Below are positions 1-5,926 of a stretch of DNA of 11,582 nucleotides, piece by piece. The stretch comes from Desulfovibrionales bacterium. Its GTDB lineage: Bacteria; Desulfobacterota; Desulfovibrionia; Desulfovibrionales; Desulfomicrobiaceae. The first letter of the stretch is position 1, and each line of letters opens with the position of its first letter. Below the pieces are notes generated by a model. That model did not search any database. It saw nothing but the letters and a program-made list of their open reading frames with translations, and was not told where the DNA came from. Location of the stretch: the NCBI GenBank assembly GCA_012727515.1, contig JAAYGZ010000318.1:1-11582 (forward strand), in the 5' to 3' direction. The translations under genes were made by a program, and so were the position numbers.

Positions 1-285
1 CAAAAAAGCCAGGGCTGCCAGCATCATGGCGCTACAGGCCAAAGCTCCGGAAGACCAGCTTAAAGGGGCCCAGATCATGGCTGCGCCAAAAAGAAGTCCG
101 CTTAGTTTCCAGATCTGGTTCCGCCCTTCCGGCCAGAACATGGCATAAAATTCCCACAACCCAAGCCCTGCAACACCAGTAATAGCCAGGCTTAAAAAAG
201 GGTCGCCATGAAAAACCGCCCAGGCTAAAACAGGGAGTAAAACCAAGGAAGTGGCAATGCGTTTATGATGAGAGCTTGTACTCAT
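1..285 (-). CDS. cdsA: Phosphatidate cytidylyltransferase, N-terminal part (runs off left edge)
   Basis: Reading leftward from ATG at 285-283, 95 residues are visible before the window ends, so the catalytic C-terminal half is missing here. The visible part begins with a short basic stretch (HHKRIATS), then hydrophobic segments at about residues 13-27, 31-44 and 64-95, consistent with a polytopic inner-membrane protein. The motif LGLWEFYAMFWPEG near residues 44-57 resembles the N-terminus of CdsA proteins from Desulfovibrio relatives. CdsA makes CDP-diacylglycerol from phosphatidate and CTP, the branch point for phospholipids. Its ATG overlaps the uppS stop by four bases (ATGA), indicating translational coupling, and uppS-cdsA is a very common gene pair. 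The identity rests on context plus the N-terminus only. Confidence 0.85.
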   Translation of the reverse strand, partial: MSTSSHHKRIATSLVLLPVLAWAVFHGDPFLSLAITGVAGLGLWEFYAMFWPEGRNQIWKLSGLLFGAAMIWAPLSWSSGALACSAMMLAALAFL

Positions 286-983
286 GCCACGTCTCCTGTG
301 CTTCCAAAGCGGCGCTGGCGATGCTGAAAATCATCCAGGGCCGTATGCAGGTGCCGGGGATGAAAGTCTGGCCACGGGATGTCTGTAAAATAAAGCTCAC
401 TATAGGCGCTTTGAAAAAGCAGATAATTGCTCAGGCGCATCTCGCCACTGGTGCGGATGATCAGGTCAGGATCAGGCATGTCAGCGGTGTACAGGTGGGC
501 ACGAAAGCGAGCTTCCGTAATATCGTCAGCACCTGCCCCGGCGCGGATCAAAGACTGGCACGCGCGCAGAATTTCCTGTCTTCCTGAATAATTAAGGGCC
601 AGGTTCAGGGTCATGGCAGAACACGAGGCTGTTTTTGCCATGGCATGGCGCACGACCTGGCGTGTGGGCAGGGGCAGGCCGTCAAGCTCACCCAAGACGA
701 CCAGGCGAATGGACTGTTCTACCAATGAGGGCAGTTCAGCACTCAGAAAGTCTTTAAGCAGGGTAAAGAGGAAGTTGATCTCCTGGGTCGGGCGGCTCCA
801 GTTTTCTGTGGAAAATGTATAGAGCGTGAGCACAGGAATGCCCAGAGTCCGGCATTCCGTAACAATCTCCCGGGCTGTTTCTGTGCCGGCCTTGTGACCG
901 GCACTGCGATCCAGGCCCCTGGCCCGTGCCCAGCGTCCATTGCCATCCATGATGATGGCCAGGTGTTTGAGATCAGAAACCAT
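282..983 (-). CDS. uppS: Isoprenyl (undecaprenyl) diphosphate synthase
   Basis: Cis-prenyltransferase that extends farnesyl diphosphate with isopentenyl diphosphate to make the C55 lipid carrier for peptidoglycan and other envelope polymers. From ATG 983 the protein has 233 residues, close to the usual 230-255. Family hallmarks are present: HLAIIMDGNGRWA at 7-19 with the catalytic Asp13, GHKAG shortly after, TLYTFSTENWSRP in the middle, and near the C-terminus the RTSGEMRLSNYLLFQ and ELYFTDIPWPDF blocks. An upstream ATG at 1025 is possible but adds a lysine-rich leader and runs 35 bases into frr. Starting at 983 leaves a 7-base gap after the frr stop, with GGAG overlapping the end of frr about 13 bases upstream. 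The stop overlaps cdsA by 4 bases. Confidence 0.95.
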   Translation of the reverse strand: MVSDLKHLAIIMDGNGRWARARGLDRSAGHKAGTETAREIVTECRTLGIPVLTLYTFSTENWSRPTQEINFLFTLLKDFLSAELPSLVEQSIRLVVLGELDGLPLPTRQVVRHAMAKTASCSAMTLNLALNYSGRQEILRACQSLIRAGAGADDITEARFRAHLYTADMPDPDLIIRTSGEMRLSNYLLFQSAYSELYFTDIPWPDFHPRHLHTALDDFQHRQRRFGSTGDVA

Positions 984-990
984 TTTTGAG

Positions 991-1545
991 CTATATCTCC
1001 ATGATTTCTTTTTCTTTTTCCGCAAAGACCGTGTCAGCCTTTTTCACAAAGTTGTCGGTTATTTTCTGTATTTCTTCCTGAGCGCGATGCTGTTCATCTT
1101 CGCTGATTTCCTTGGCTGCCTGGAGTTTTTTGAATTCTTCGTTCATGTCCCGGCGCACATTGCGAATGGCCACCTTGGCATCTTCTGTGTATTTTTTGGC
1201 CATTTTGACCAAATCCTTGCGGCGTTCCTCTGTCAGCGGGGGGATATTGATACGGATGGAGCGACCATCATTAATAGGAGTCAGGCCCAGATCTGACTTC
1301 ATGATTGCTTTTTCAATGCTGGTGAATGCGCTGCGATCCCAGGGCGCAATGGAGATAGTGCGGCTGTCCGGGATAGAAACAGAGGCAACCTGATTAAGGG
1401 GCGTTGGCGTGCCGTAATAGTCAACCCGGATAGAATCGACCAGGGCAGTGGAGGCGCGGCCAGTGCGCAGTTTGGAAAATTCTTTGCTCAAATTTTCAAT
1501 GCTTTTTTGCATTCTGGTTTTACAATCAGCTATTTGCTTGTCCAT
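991..1545 (-). CDS. frr: Ribosome recycling factor (RRF)
   Basis: RRF works with EF-G after termination to split the post-termination 70S ribosome and release mRNA and tRNA. The 184-residue protein has the normal family length. Visible signatures are the N-terminal three-helix-bundle segment with [11 protein letters not shown] near residue 22-32, the [17 protein letters not shown] block of domain II near 41-57, and the C-terminal long helices beginning at [20 protein letters not shown] and continuing through [13 protein letters not shown]. The start ATG at 1545 is preceded by AAGGAGAT at good spacing. It lies inside the last codons of pyrH, giving a 16-base overlap, so frr and pyrH are probably translationally coupled. 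Confidence 0.98.
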   Translation of the reverse strand: MDKQIADCKTRMQKSIENLSKEFSKLRTGRASTALVDSIRVDYYGTPTPLNQVASVSIPDSRTISIAPWDRSAFTSIEKAIMKSDLGLTPINDGRSIRINIPPLTEERRKDLVKMAKKYTEDAKVAIRNVRRDMNEEFKKLQAAKEISEDEQHRAQEEIQKITDNFVKKADTVFAEKEKEIMEI

Positions 1546-2267
1546 GCTTCATCTCCTTGAATAATGGTTCCGACACTTTCGCCCGTGACCACACGCTTGA
1601 TGTTGCCGGGCACAAAGAGGTTGAACACCCCGATAGGTAATTTATTGTCCATGCACAGGGAAATGGCTGCTGAATCCATAACCCGCAGGCGCTGCTGCAA
1701 AACATCCAGATAGGTGAGCCGGGAATACATGACCGCATCCGCGTGTTTTTCCGGATCTTTGTCATAAACGCCACAAACGCGGGTGGCCTTGAGAATGGCC
1801 GCGCATTTGAGTTCCATGGCGCGCAGCACAGCGGCAGTGTCTGTCGTAAAATAGGGAATGCCTGTGCCGGCAGCACAGATAACGACCCGCCCTTTTTCCA
1901 GATGTCGGATGGCGCGGCGGCGAATATATGGTTCAGCCACTTCTGTCATGGTAATGGCGGTCATAACCCGGGTCGAGATATTTTCTTTTTCCAGAGCATC
2001 CTGCACGGCCAGAGCGTTCATGACAGTGGCCAGCATACCCATGTAATCGGCTGAGGCCCGGTCCATGCCCTTGGCGGATACAGATACCCCGCGAAAAATA
2101 TTGCCGCCCCCGATAACCAGGCTGAGTTGCACACCCATGGACGCAACTTCTGCCAGTTCCCGGCTGATCGATTGGATGGTGTGCGGATCAATGCCAAAGC
2201 CTTGACTTCCGGCCAGGGCCTCGCCGCTCAGTTTAAGCATAACGCGGTGATAGCGGAGCTTTTCCAT
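1530..2267 (-). CDS. pyrH: UMP kinase
   Basis: Amino-acid-kinase-fold enzyme that phosphorylates UMP to UDP, the committed step toward UTP and CTP; usually a hexamer regulated by GTP and UTP. The protein has 245 residues, the usual size. Motifs seen are MLKLSGEAL near residues 10-18, the glycine-rich [10 protein letters not shown] near 51-60, [12 protein letters not shown] near 76-87, [12 protein letters not shown] in the middle, and [17 protein letters not shown] near the C-terminus. The start at 2267 is preceded by an AGAGGT-like ribosome site. One oddity: residue 165 is Cys (TGT at 1775-1773) in the [13 protein letters not shown] block, where most relatives have Asp (VDGVY). It is the first gene of the pyrH-frr-uppS-cdsA unit. 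Confidence 0.97.
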   Translation of the reverse strand: MEKLRYHRVMLKLSGEALAGSQGFGIDPHTIQSISRELAEVASMGVQLSLVIGGGNIFRGVSVSAKGMDRASADYMGMLATVMNALAVQDALEKENISTRVMTAITMTEVAEPYIRRRAIRHLEKGRVVICAAGTGIPYFTTDTAAVLRAMELKCAAILKATRVCGVYDKDPEKHADAVMYSRLTYLDVLQQRLRVMDSAAISLCMDNKLPIGVFNLFVPGNIKRVVTGESVGTIIQGDEAWTSK

Positions 2268-2337
2268 GCAACAACCTCTTTTGGTAAAATGAGTGGATGG
2301 GTCTTGTTTTCAGGCACCTGGCACCATCTCCGGGGAG

Positions 2338-2366
2338 CCTATACCCATTTCATCTGCCCCGCGCAA
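2338..2366 (-). promoter_or_regulatory. Candidate sigma-70-type promoter for pyrH-frr-uppS-cdsA
   Basis: On the minus strand, a TTGCGC box (2366-2361) and a TATAGG box (2343-2338) are separated by exactly 17 bases. They lie between the tsf terminator and the pyrH start, where an operon promoter would be needed. The -35 box matches the consensus at only three of six positions and the -10 box at four, so this is a plausible weak promoter, not a firm call. Downstream, a tandem GGTGCC repeat lies at 2325-2313 in the presumed 5' leader. Confidence 0.35.
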
Positions 2367-2393
2367 CATTGGCGCTGTGCAGGAAATCGGGCC

Positions 2394-2418
2394 AAAAAAA
2401 AGGGCCTTGCGGCCCTTT
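2394..2418 (-). terminator. Intrinsic terminator of rpsB-tsf
   Basis: On the minus strand an 8-bp perfect stem, AAAGGGCC / GGCCCTTT, closes a GCAA (GNRA-type) tetraloop. The stem's final three Ts run straight into five more, making an eight-T tract. It begins two bases after the tsf stop codon that would be used in the restored reading frame (2423-2421), which is where a terminator for rpsB-tsf would be expected. There is no T tract on the plus-strand side. Confidence 0.9.
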
Positions 2419-2420
2419 GG

Positions 2421-2494
2421 CTATGCACCAACAGCAAAGCGGAAAAACCGGGCTATGTCGGCATTTTTGCCCAGCAGATCCTTAATGGTTTTTT
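2421..2494 (-). other. tsf: Displaced C-terminal tail of EF-Ts and its A6 slip/indel site
   Basis: The coding strand reads GAC GAT, then six As (2494-2489), then CCATTAAG. In the tsf frame this gives an aberrant 11-residue end and a TAG at 2455-2453. Re-reading one base back, or adding a seventh A, gives TIKDLLGKNADIARFFRFAV-G-A and a TAG at 2423-2421. That tail has the normal EF-Ts C-terminal look (K-D-L-L-G-K-N, then R-F-F-R-F) and completes a 267-residue protein. Either the assembled sequence lacks one A, or the gene is genuinely frameshifted, or the product is rescued by slippage on the A-run. Confidence 0.85.
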
Positions 2495-3223
2495 ATCGTC
2501 CTTAATGAAAACCTGTTCACGCAGGCAGACTTCCTGATAGTACTTGCGGATACGGCCTTCGACAATTTTTTCAGCAATCTGAGCTGGCTTGCCTTCTTCC
2601 TTGGCCTGGTTGAGATAGATCTCTTTTTCCTTGGCCAGGGTATCTGCCGGAATTTGCTCTGAGGTTACGCAAATGGGATTGGCTGCCGCAACCTGCATGG
2701 CAATATCCTTCGCCATTTCAGCAGTGGCTTCGCCTGTGAGTTCCACCAGCACGCCCAGTTTTTTATTGGAATGCACATAGGTGCCGATTATTCCTTGACC
2801 CTGCAATTCCACATAGGCCAGCTGGCCAACCTGCATATTTTCACCGATTTTGCCAATAAGTCCGGTCAGGTCAGTCACCTCGGCAGGCAAGGCATCCACA
2901 GAGGAAACCTTGAGTTCCACGGCCTTTTTGGCCAGGCCTTCAGCCAAGGCAATGAATTCTTCATTTTTAGCCACAAAATCAGTTTCGCAATTTAATTCGC
3001 TCATGGCAGCGGATTTGCCATCAGGAGCCACATAGATGCTGATCAGGCCTTCAGCAGTTGCGCGTCCGGCTTTTTTAGCGGCCTTGGACAGACCTTTTTC
3101 ACGCAACCATGCAATGGCTTTTTCTTCATCGCCACCACATTCGCTGAGTGCTTTTTTACAATCCATCATGCCCACGCCAGTGCGCTCGCGCAGATCCTTC
3201 ACCATAGCAGCGGTAATACTCAT
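2453..3223 (-). CDS. tsf: Elongation factor Ts, C-terminus frameshifted as sequenced
   Basis: EF-Ts is the nucleotide exchange factor that releases GDP from EF-Tu during translation elongation. The N-terminal UBA-like domain carries TGVGMMDCKKAL at residues 15-26, and the core carries NCETDFVAKNEEF, typical of EF-Ts. ATG 3223 is chosen over the longer in-frame start at 3265 because MSITAAMVKDLRERTG is the normal N-terminus, and it begins one base after the rpsB TAA, preceded by an AGAGG ribosome site. As sequenced the protein has 256 residues, of which the last 11 (after Lys245) do not look like EF-Ts. A single extra A in the run at 2494-2489 would restore a 267-residue protein ending at 2421. 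Cotranscribed with rpsB. Confidence 0.95.
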   Translation of the reverse strand: MSITAAMVKDLRERTGVGMMDCKKALSECGGDEEKAIAWLREKGLSKAAKKAGRATAEGLISIYVAPDGKSAAMSELNCETDFVAKNEEFIALAEGLAKKAVELKVSSVDALPAEVTDLTGLIGKIGENMQVGQLAYVELQGQGIIGTYVHSNKKLGVLVELTGEATAEMAKDIAMQVAAANPICVTSEQIPADTLAKEKEIYLNQAKEEGKPAQIAEKIVEGRIRKYYQEVCLREQVFIKDDKKPLRICWAKMPT

Positions 3224-3224
3224 C

Positions 3225-4019
3225 TTAATAGCCCTCTTCTTCAGTAGCGTTGCCTTCGGATTCAAAATCCGAGGCAGTTACAGGCAGTTCAACCTGGGGA
3301 ACCTTATCTGTCTTGGGTTGCGGAATGGTGTCTTTGGCTCTGGCCACGCCTTCGGCACAGGCATCAGCCATGGCGCCGGCAAAAAGTTTGATGGCGCGGA
3401 TAGCATCATCATTGCCCGGAATAACATAGTCGATCATGTCCGGGTCACAGTTGGTGTCCACCACAGCAACAATAGGAATGCCCAGTTTGCAGCATTCCTT
3501 GACCGCGATATCTTCGCGGTGTGGATCAATAATAAATGCTGCTGCGGGTGGTTCTTCCATATCCTTGATGCCGCCCAGGGTCAGGTTGAGCTTGGTAACT
3601 TCGCGTTCCATGCCAACGATTTCTTTTTTCAGAAAGCGATTGACTGAACCATCATCAAACATGGATTCCAGTTTTTTGAGCCGGGTAATACTGGTGCGGA
3701 TAGTCTGATAATTGGTCAGAGTGCCACCCAGCCAGCGGTTGGTAACATAAAACATGCCGCAGCGTTCTGCTTCGGCCTTGATGACATCCTGGGCCTGGCG
3801 CTTGGTGCCGACAAAAATAATTTTTCCGCCATTGGCAACAGTGTCTGCGATGAAATCATGCGCCTTGCGGTACATTTTAACTGTTTGCTGCAGGTCAATG
3901 ATGTGAATGCCCTTGCGTGCGCCAAAAATATAAGGACGCATTTTGGGATTCCAGCGCCGGGTCTGGTGACCGAAATGTACTCCGGTTTCCAGCATCTGCT
4001 TCATAGTTACATAAGCCAT
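3225..4019 (-). CDS. rpsB: 30S ribosomal protein S2
   Basis: Small-subunit protein S2, assembled late on the outer face of the 30S between head and body, where it helps anchor S1-type function and initiation. The protein has 264 residues. Diagnostic segments are [20 protein letters not shown] at residues 6-25, [20 protein letters not shown], the [13 protein letters not shown] block, and [11 protein letters not shown] followed by [14 protein letters not shown]. The C-terminus is an acidic, low-complexity tail (about residues 245-264), as often seen. The start is preceded by CGGAGAT at good spacing. It lies one base upstream of tsf in the universal rpsB-tsf pair, with a 135-base leader separating it from the RNase J gene. 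Confidence 0.98.
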   Translation of the reverse strand: MAYVTMKQMLETGVHFGHQTRRWNPKMRPYIFGARKGIHIIDLQQTVKMYRKAHDFIADTVANGGKIIFVGTKRQAQDVIKAEAERCGMFYVTNRWLGGTLTNYQTIRTSITRLKKLESMFDDGSVNRFLKKEIVGMEREVTKLNLTLGGIKDMEEPPAAAFIIDPHREDIAVKECCKLGIPIVAVVDTNCDPDMIDYVIPGNDDAIRAIKLFAGAMADACAEGVARAKDTIPQPKTDKVPQVELPVTASDFESEGNATEEEGY

Positions 4020-4154
4020 AGAAATCTCCGTGGTTTTTTCCTCCGCCCGCCAGAGGCCAACAACAGCCCAACCATGAGGACGCGAGCGTGTGGAGTGAAT
4101 GGAAACTGCGTTTGCTACGCAAGAGTGACGCGCAAAGCAAGAAAAAAGTAGAGG
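4020..4154 (-). promoter_or_regulatory. rpsB leader / intergenic region, possible autoregulatory structure
   Basis: This 135-base gap precedes rpsB. On the minus strand, TGGTT (complement of 4074-4070) can pair with AACCA (complement of 4035-4031). Nested inside, CCTC (complement of 4056-4053) can pair with GAGG (complement of 4043-4040). Together they form a two-step hairpin just upstream of the Shine-Dalgarno. A second small hairpin (TGCGT/ACGCA, 4121-4107) lies closer to the end of rnj with only a weak T tract. I see no strong promoter match. S2 autoregulation through the rpsB leader is known in enterobacteria; applying it here is inference. Confidence 0.3.
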
Positions 4155-5807
4155 CTAGATCTGCACCACCAAAGGGATGACAATGGGGTCGCGGTCCAGC
4201 ACCTTGCGAAAAAAGCGCCGCAAGGAAGAGCGGATACGTTCTTCCAGCTTGTAGGCCGGGCCGTGCGGGTTGCCTTCAATAATGTCAAGGATGATGCATT
4301 TGGCATCTTCAAGCACATGGGCAAAATGCTGTTCAAAAATAAATCCCTTGGATTCAATGGTGGGGCCAAAAACAATGGTTCCGTACTCATCCTGAACCAG
4401 AAGCACGATGACCAGCCCTTCGCCGCCTAAAATTTGTCGTTCCTTGAGTACGCTTTGCCCCACATCGCCAACGCCTTTGCCATCTACTAAAATAGACTCG
4501 GCATAGACTGCTTCTTCCAGGCGGATGCCAGTGGCTGTAAAACTGATGGGCTGGCCATTTTCCAGGATCAGGGCGCGTTCAGGCGCAATGCCCTGGGCAA
4601 TGGCCAGTTCCACATGCTTAAACAGGTGGCGATATTCTCCGTGCACAGGGATGAAGAACTTGGGGCGCACAGTGTCCAGCATGATTTTCAGTTCTTCCTG
4701 ATGGGCGTGTCCTGACGCATGGATGGCCTGGACCCGTTCGTACAACACCGTGGCTCCATGGCGATAAAGGTCGTTAATGACCTTGGTAATGGCGCGGGTA
4801 TTGCCTGGGATAAACCGCGAGGACATGATCACGGTGTCTCCGGCATGGATAGTTATCTGGCGGTGTTCGCCACGAGCAACCCGGCTCAGGGCAGACAATG
4901 GCTCGCCCTGGGAGCCGGTCAGCAGGATGACAGTTCTGCGATCATCCAGATAGGCCAGTTCTTCCATGTCGCAGGAGTTTGCCTGATTAAAATGCAGGTG
5001 GCCCAAGTCTTTTGCCACTTCGATATTGGTGATCAGGCTGCGCCCGGTAAAGGCTACTTTGCGCCCGTGTTTGGCCGCAAGATCAAAAATTTCCTGAATG
5101 CGCTGGATATGAGTCGCAAAAAGCGTGACCAGGATACGGCCCTGGGCAGCGGTAAAAACCTCATCCAGGGTTGCCATGATTTCGCGTTCTGTAAGCGAGT
5201 AACCCTCGCGCTCCACATTGGTTGAGTCAGACATGAGCAGCATCGCGCCTGGCCCGGAAAATTCACCAAAGGCTTCCAGGTCTGTGGCATGTCCATCAAG
5301 GGGATGGCGATCAATCTTAAAATCTCCTGTATGGACCATGCGGCCTGCCGGAGTTTCAATGCCCAGGCCAAAACCTTCAATAATGCTGTGGCAGACCGGG
5401 ATAAACGTGATGCCAAAATCTCCAAGCTGAACACGCTCCCGGCCTTGAACAGGGTGCACGGTAACGCGAGATTCCAGGGCGCGTTCCTGCAGGCGTTTAA
5501 GGGCCAGACGCAGGGTGAATTCAGAGCCATACAACGGCACATTGTCCAGGGCCGGCACAAGCCAGGCCAAGGCCCCGATATGGTCTTCATGGCCGTGGGT
5601 GAGCACGATACCCTTGAGCTTGTGTTTACGTTCAATGATAAAATCCATGCGCGGAATAACCACGTCCACGCCATACAGAATAACATCAGGAAACATAAGC
5701 CCACAGTCCACCAGAATCATGCTTGTTTCAGTTTCCAGGGCCATACAGTTCATGCCAATTTCGCCCAGGCCACCGAGGGGGGTCAATGTTACTAATGATT
5801 CGGACAT
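4155..5807 (-). CDS. rnj: Ribonuclease J (metallo-beta-lactamase / beta-CASP family)
   Basis: RNase J is a zinc-dependent 5'-3' exonuclease and endonuclease that processes and degrades mRNA and rRNA in bacteria that rely little on RNase E. The protein has 550 residues, full length for the family. The N-terminal beta-lactamase domain shows GGLGEIGMN at 12-20 and the zinc motif THGHEDHIG at 70-78 (His71, His73, Asp75, His76). PVCHSI and VHTGDFKID follow as the third and fourth metal-ligand motifs. The beta-CASP insert carries FATHIQRIQE. The region IHASGHAHQEE and PKFFIPVHGEYRHL supplies later ligand and substrate motifs. The C-terminal domain ends in a basic helix (RRFFRKVLDRDP). The start has GTGGAG upstream. 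It follows the EF-G2 terminator and probably has its own promoter in the AT-rich stretch 5815-5880. Confidence 0.96.
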   Translation of the reverse strand: MSESLVTLTPLGGLGEIGMNCMALETETSMILVDCGLMFPDVILYGVDVVIPRMDFIIERKHKLKGIVLTHGHEDHIGALAWLVPALDNVPLYGSEFTLRLALKRLQERALESRVTVHPVQGRERVQLGDFGITFIPVCHSIIEGFGLGIETPAGRMVHTGDFKIDRHPLDGHATDLEAFGEFSGPGAMLLMSDSTNVEREGYSLTEREIMATLDEVFTAAQGRILVTLFATHIQRIQEIFDLAAKHGRKVAFTGRSLITNIEVAKDLGHLHFNQANSCDMEELAYLDDRRTVILLTGSQGEPLSALSRVARGEHRQITIHAGDTVIMSSRFIPGNTRAITKVINDLYRHGATVLYERVQAIHASGHAHQEELKIMLDTVRPKFFIPVHGEYRHLFKHVELAIAQGIAPERALILENGQPISFTATGIRLEEAVYAESILVDGKGVGDVGQSVLKERQILGGEGLVIVLLVQDEYGTIVFGPTIESKGFIFEQHFAHVLEDAKCIILDIIEGNPHGPAYKLEERIRSSLRRFFRKVLDRDPIVIPLVVQI

Positions 5808-5881
5808 AGGGTCTCCACACGTTAGAGGGTAGAGTAAATTTTTTTGGTTCTTTATTTTGTGCGTCTAATAAAGCTGATCAT

Positions 5882-5906
5882 AAAAAAGGCCGCCAGAGGC
5901 GGCCTT
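5882..5906 (-). terminator. Intrinsic terminator of the EF-G-like gene
   Basis: On the minus strand a 9-bp perfect GC-rich stem, AAGGCCGCC / GGCGGCCTT, has a TCT loop and is followed by four further Ts. It starts about 20 bases after the stop codon of the EF-G-like gene at 5929-5927. It separates that transcript from the RNase J gene downstream. Confidence 0.9.
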
Positions 5907-5926
5907 GTAATGGCAACAACGCTGGT

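Noticed and set aside
384..398. CTCACTATAGG match to part of a T7-type promoter, and CTATAGGGAG at 8174-8183
   Set aside because: The first lies inside uppS. Both match only fragments of the phage consensus and there is no phage context, so chance is the better explanation.
984..1025. Longer uppS with a lysine-rich N-terminal extension
   Set aside because: The extension runs 35 bases into frr and the UppS homology begins right after ATG 983.
2495..2504. AAGGA-like site upstream of the A6 run as proof of programmed frameshifting in tsf
   Set aside because: Those bases encode the conserved Lys-Asp of EF-Ts, and no strong stimulatory hairpin follows at the usual distance, so it cannot stand as evidence alone.
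3036..3647. 203-residue open frame on the plus strand
   Set aside because: It lies antisense across tsf and rpsB, has no recognisable motif or ribosome site, and is explained by codon use of the real genes.
4107..4121. Small hairpin after RNase J as a terminator
   Set aside because: Only a 5-bp stem and a three-T tail, too weak to call.
5054..5704. 216-residue open frame on the minus strand inside RNase J
   Set aside because: Out-of-frame shadow of the RNase J gene, with a Trp/Arg/Cys-rich low-quality composition and no known domain.
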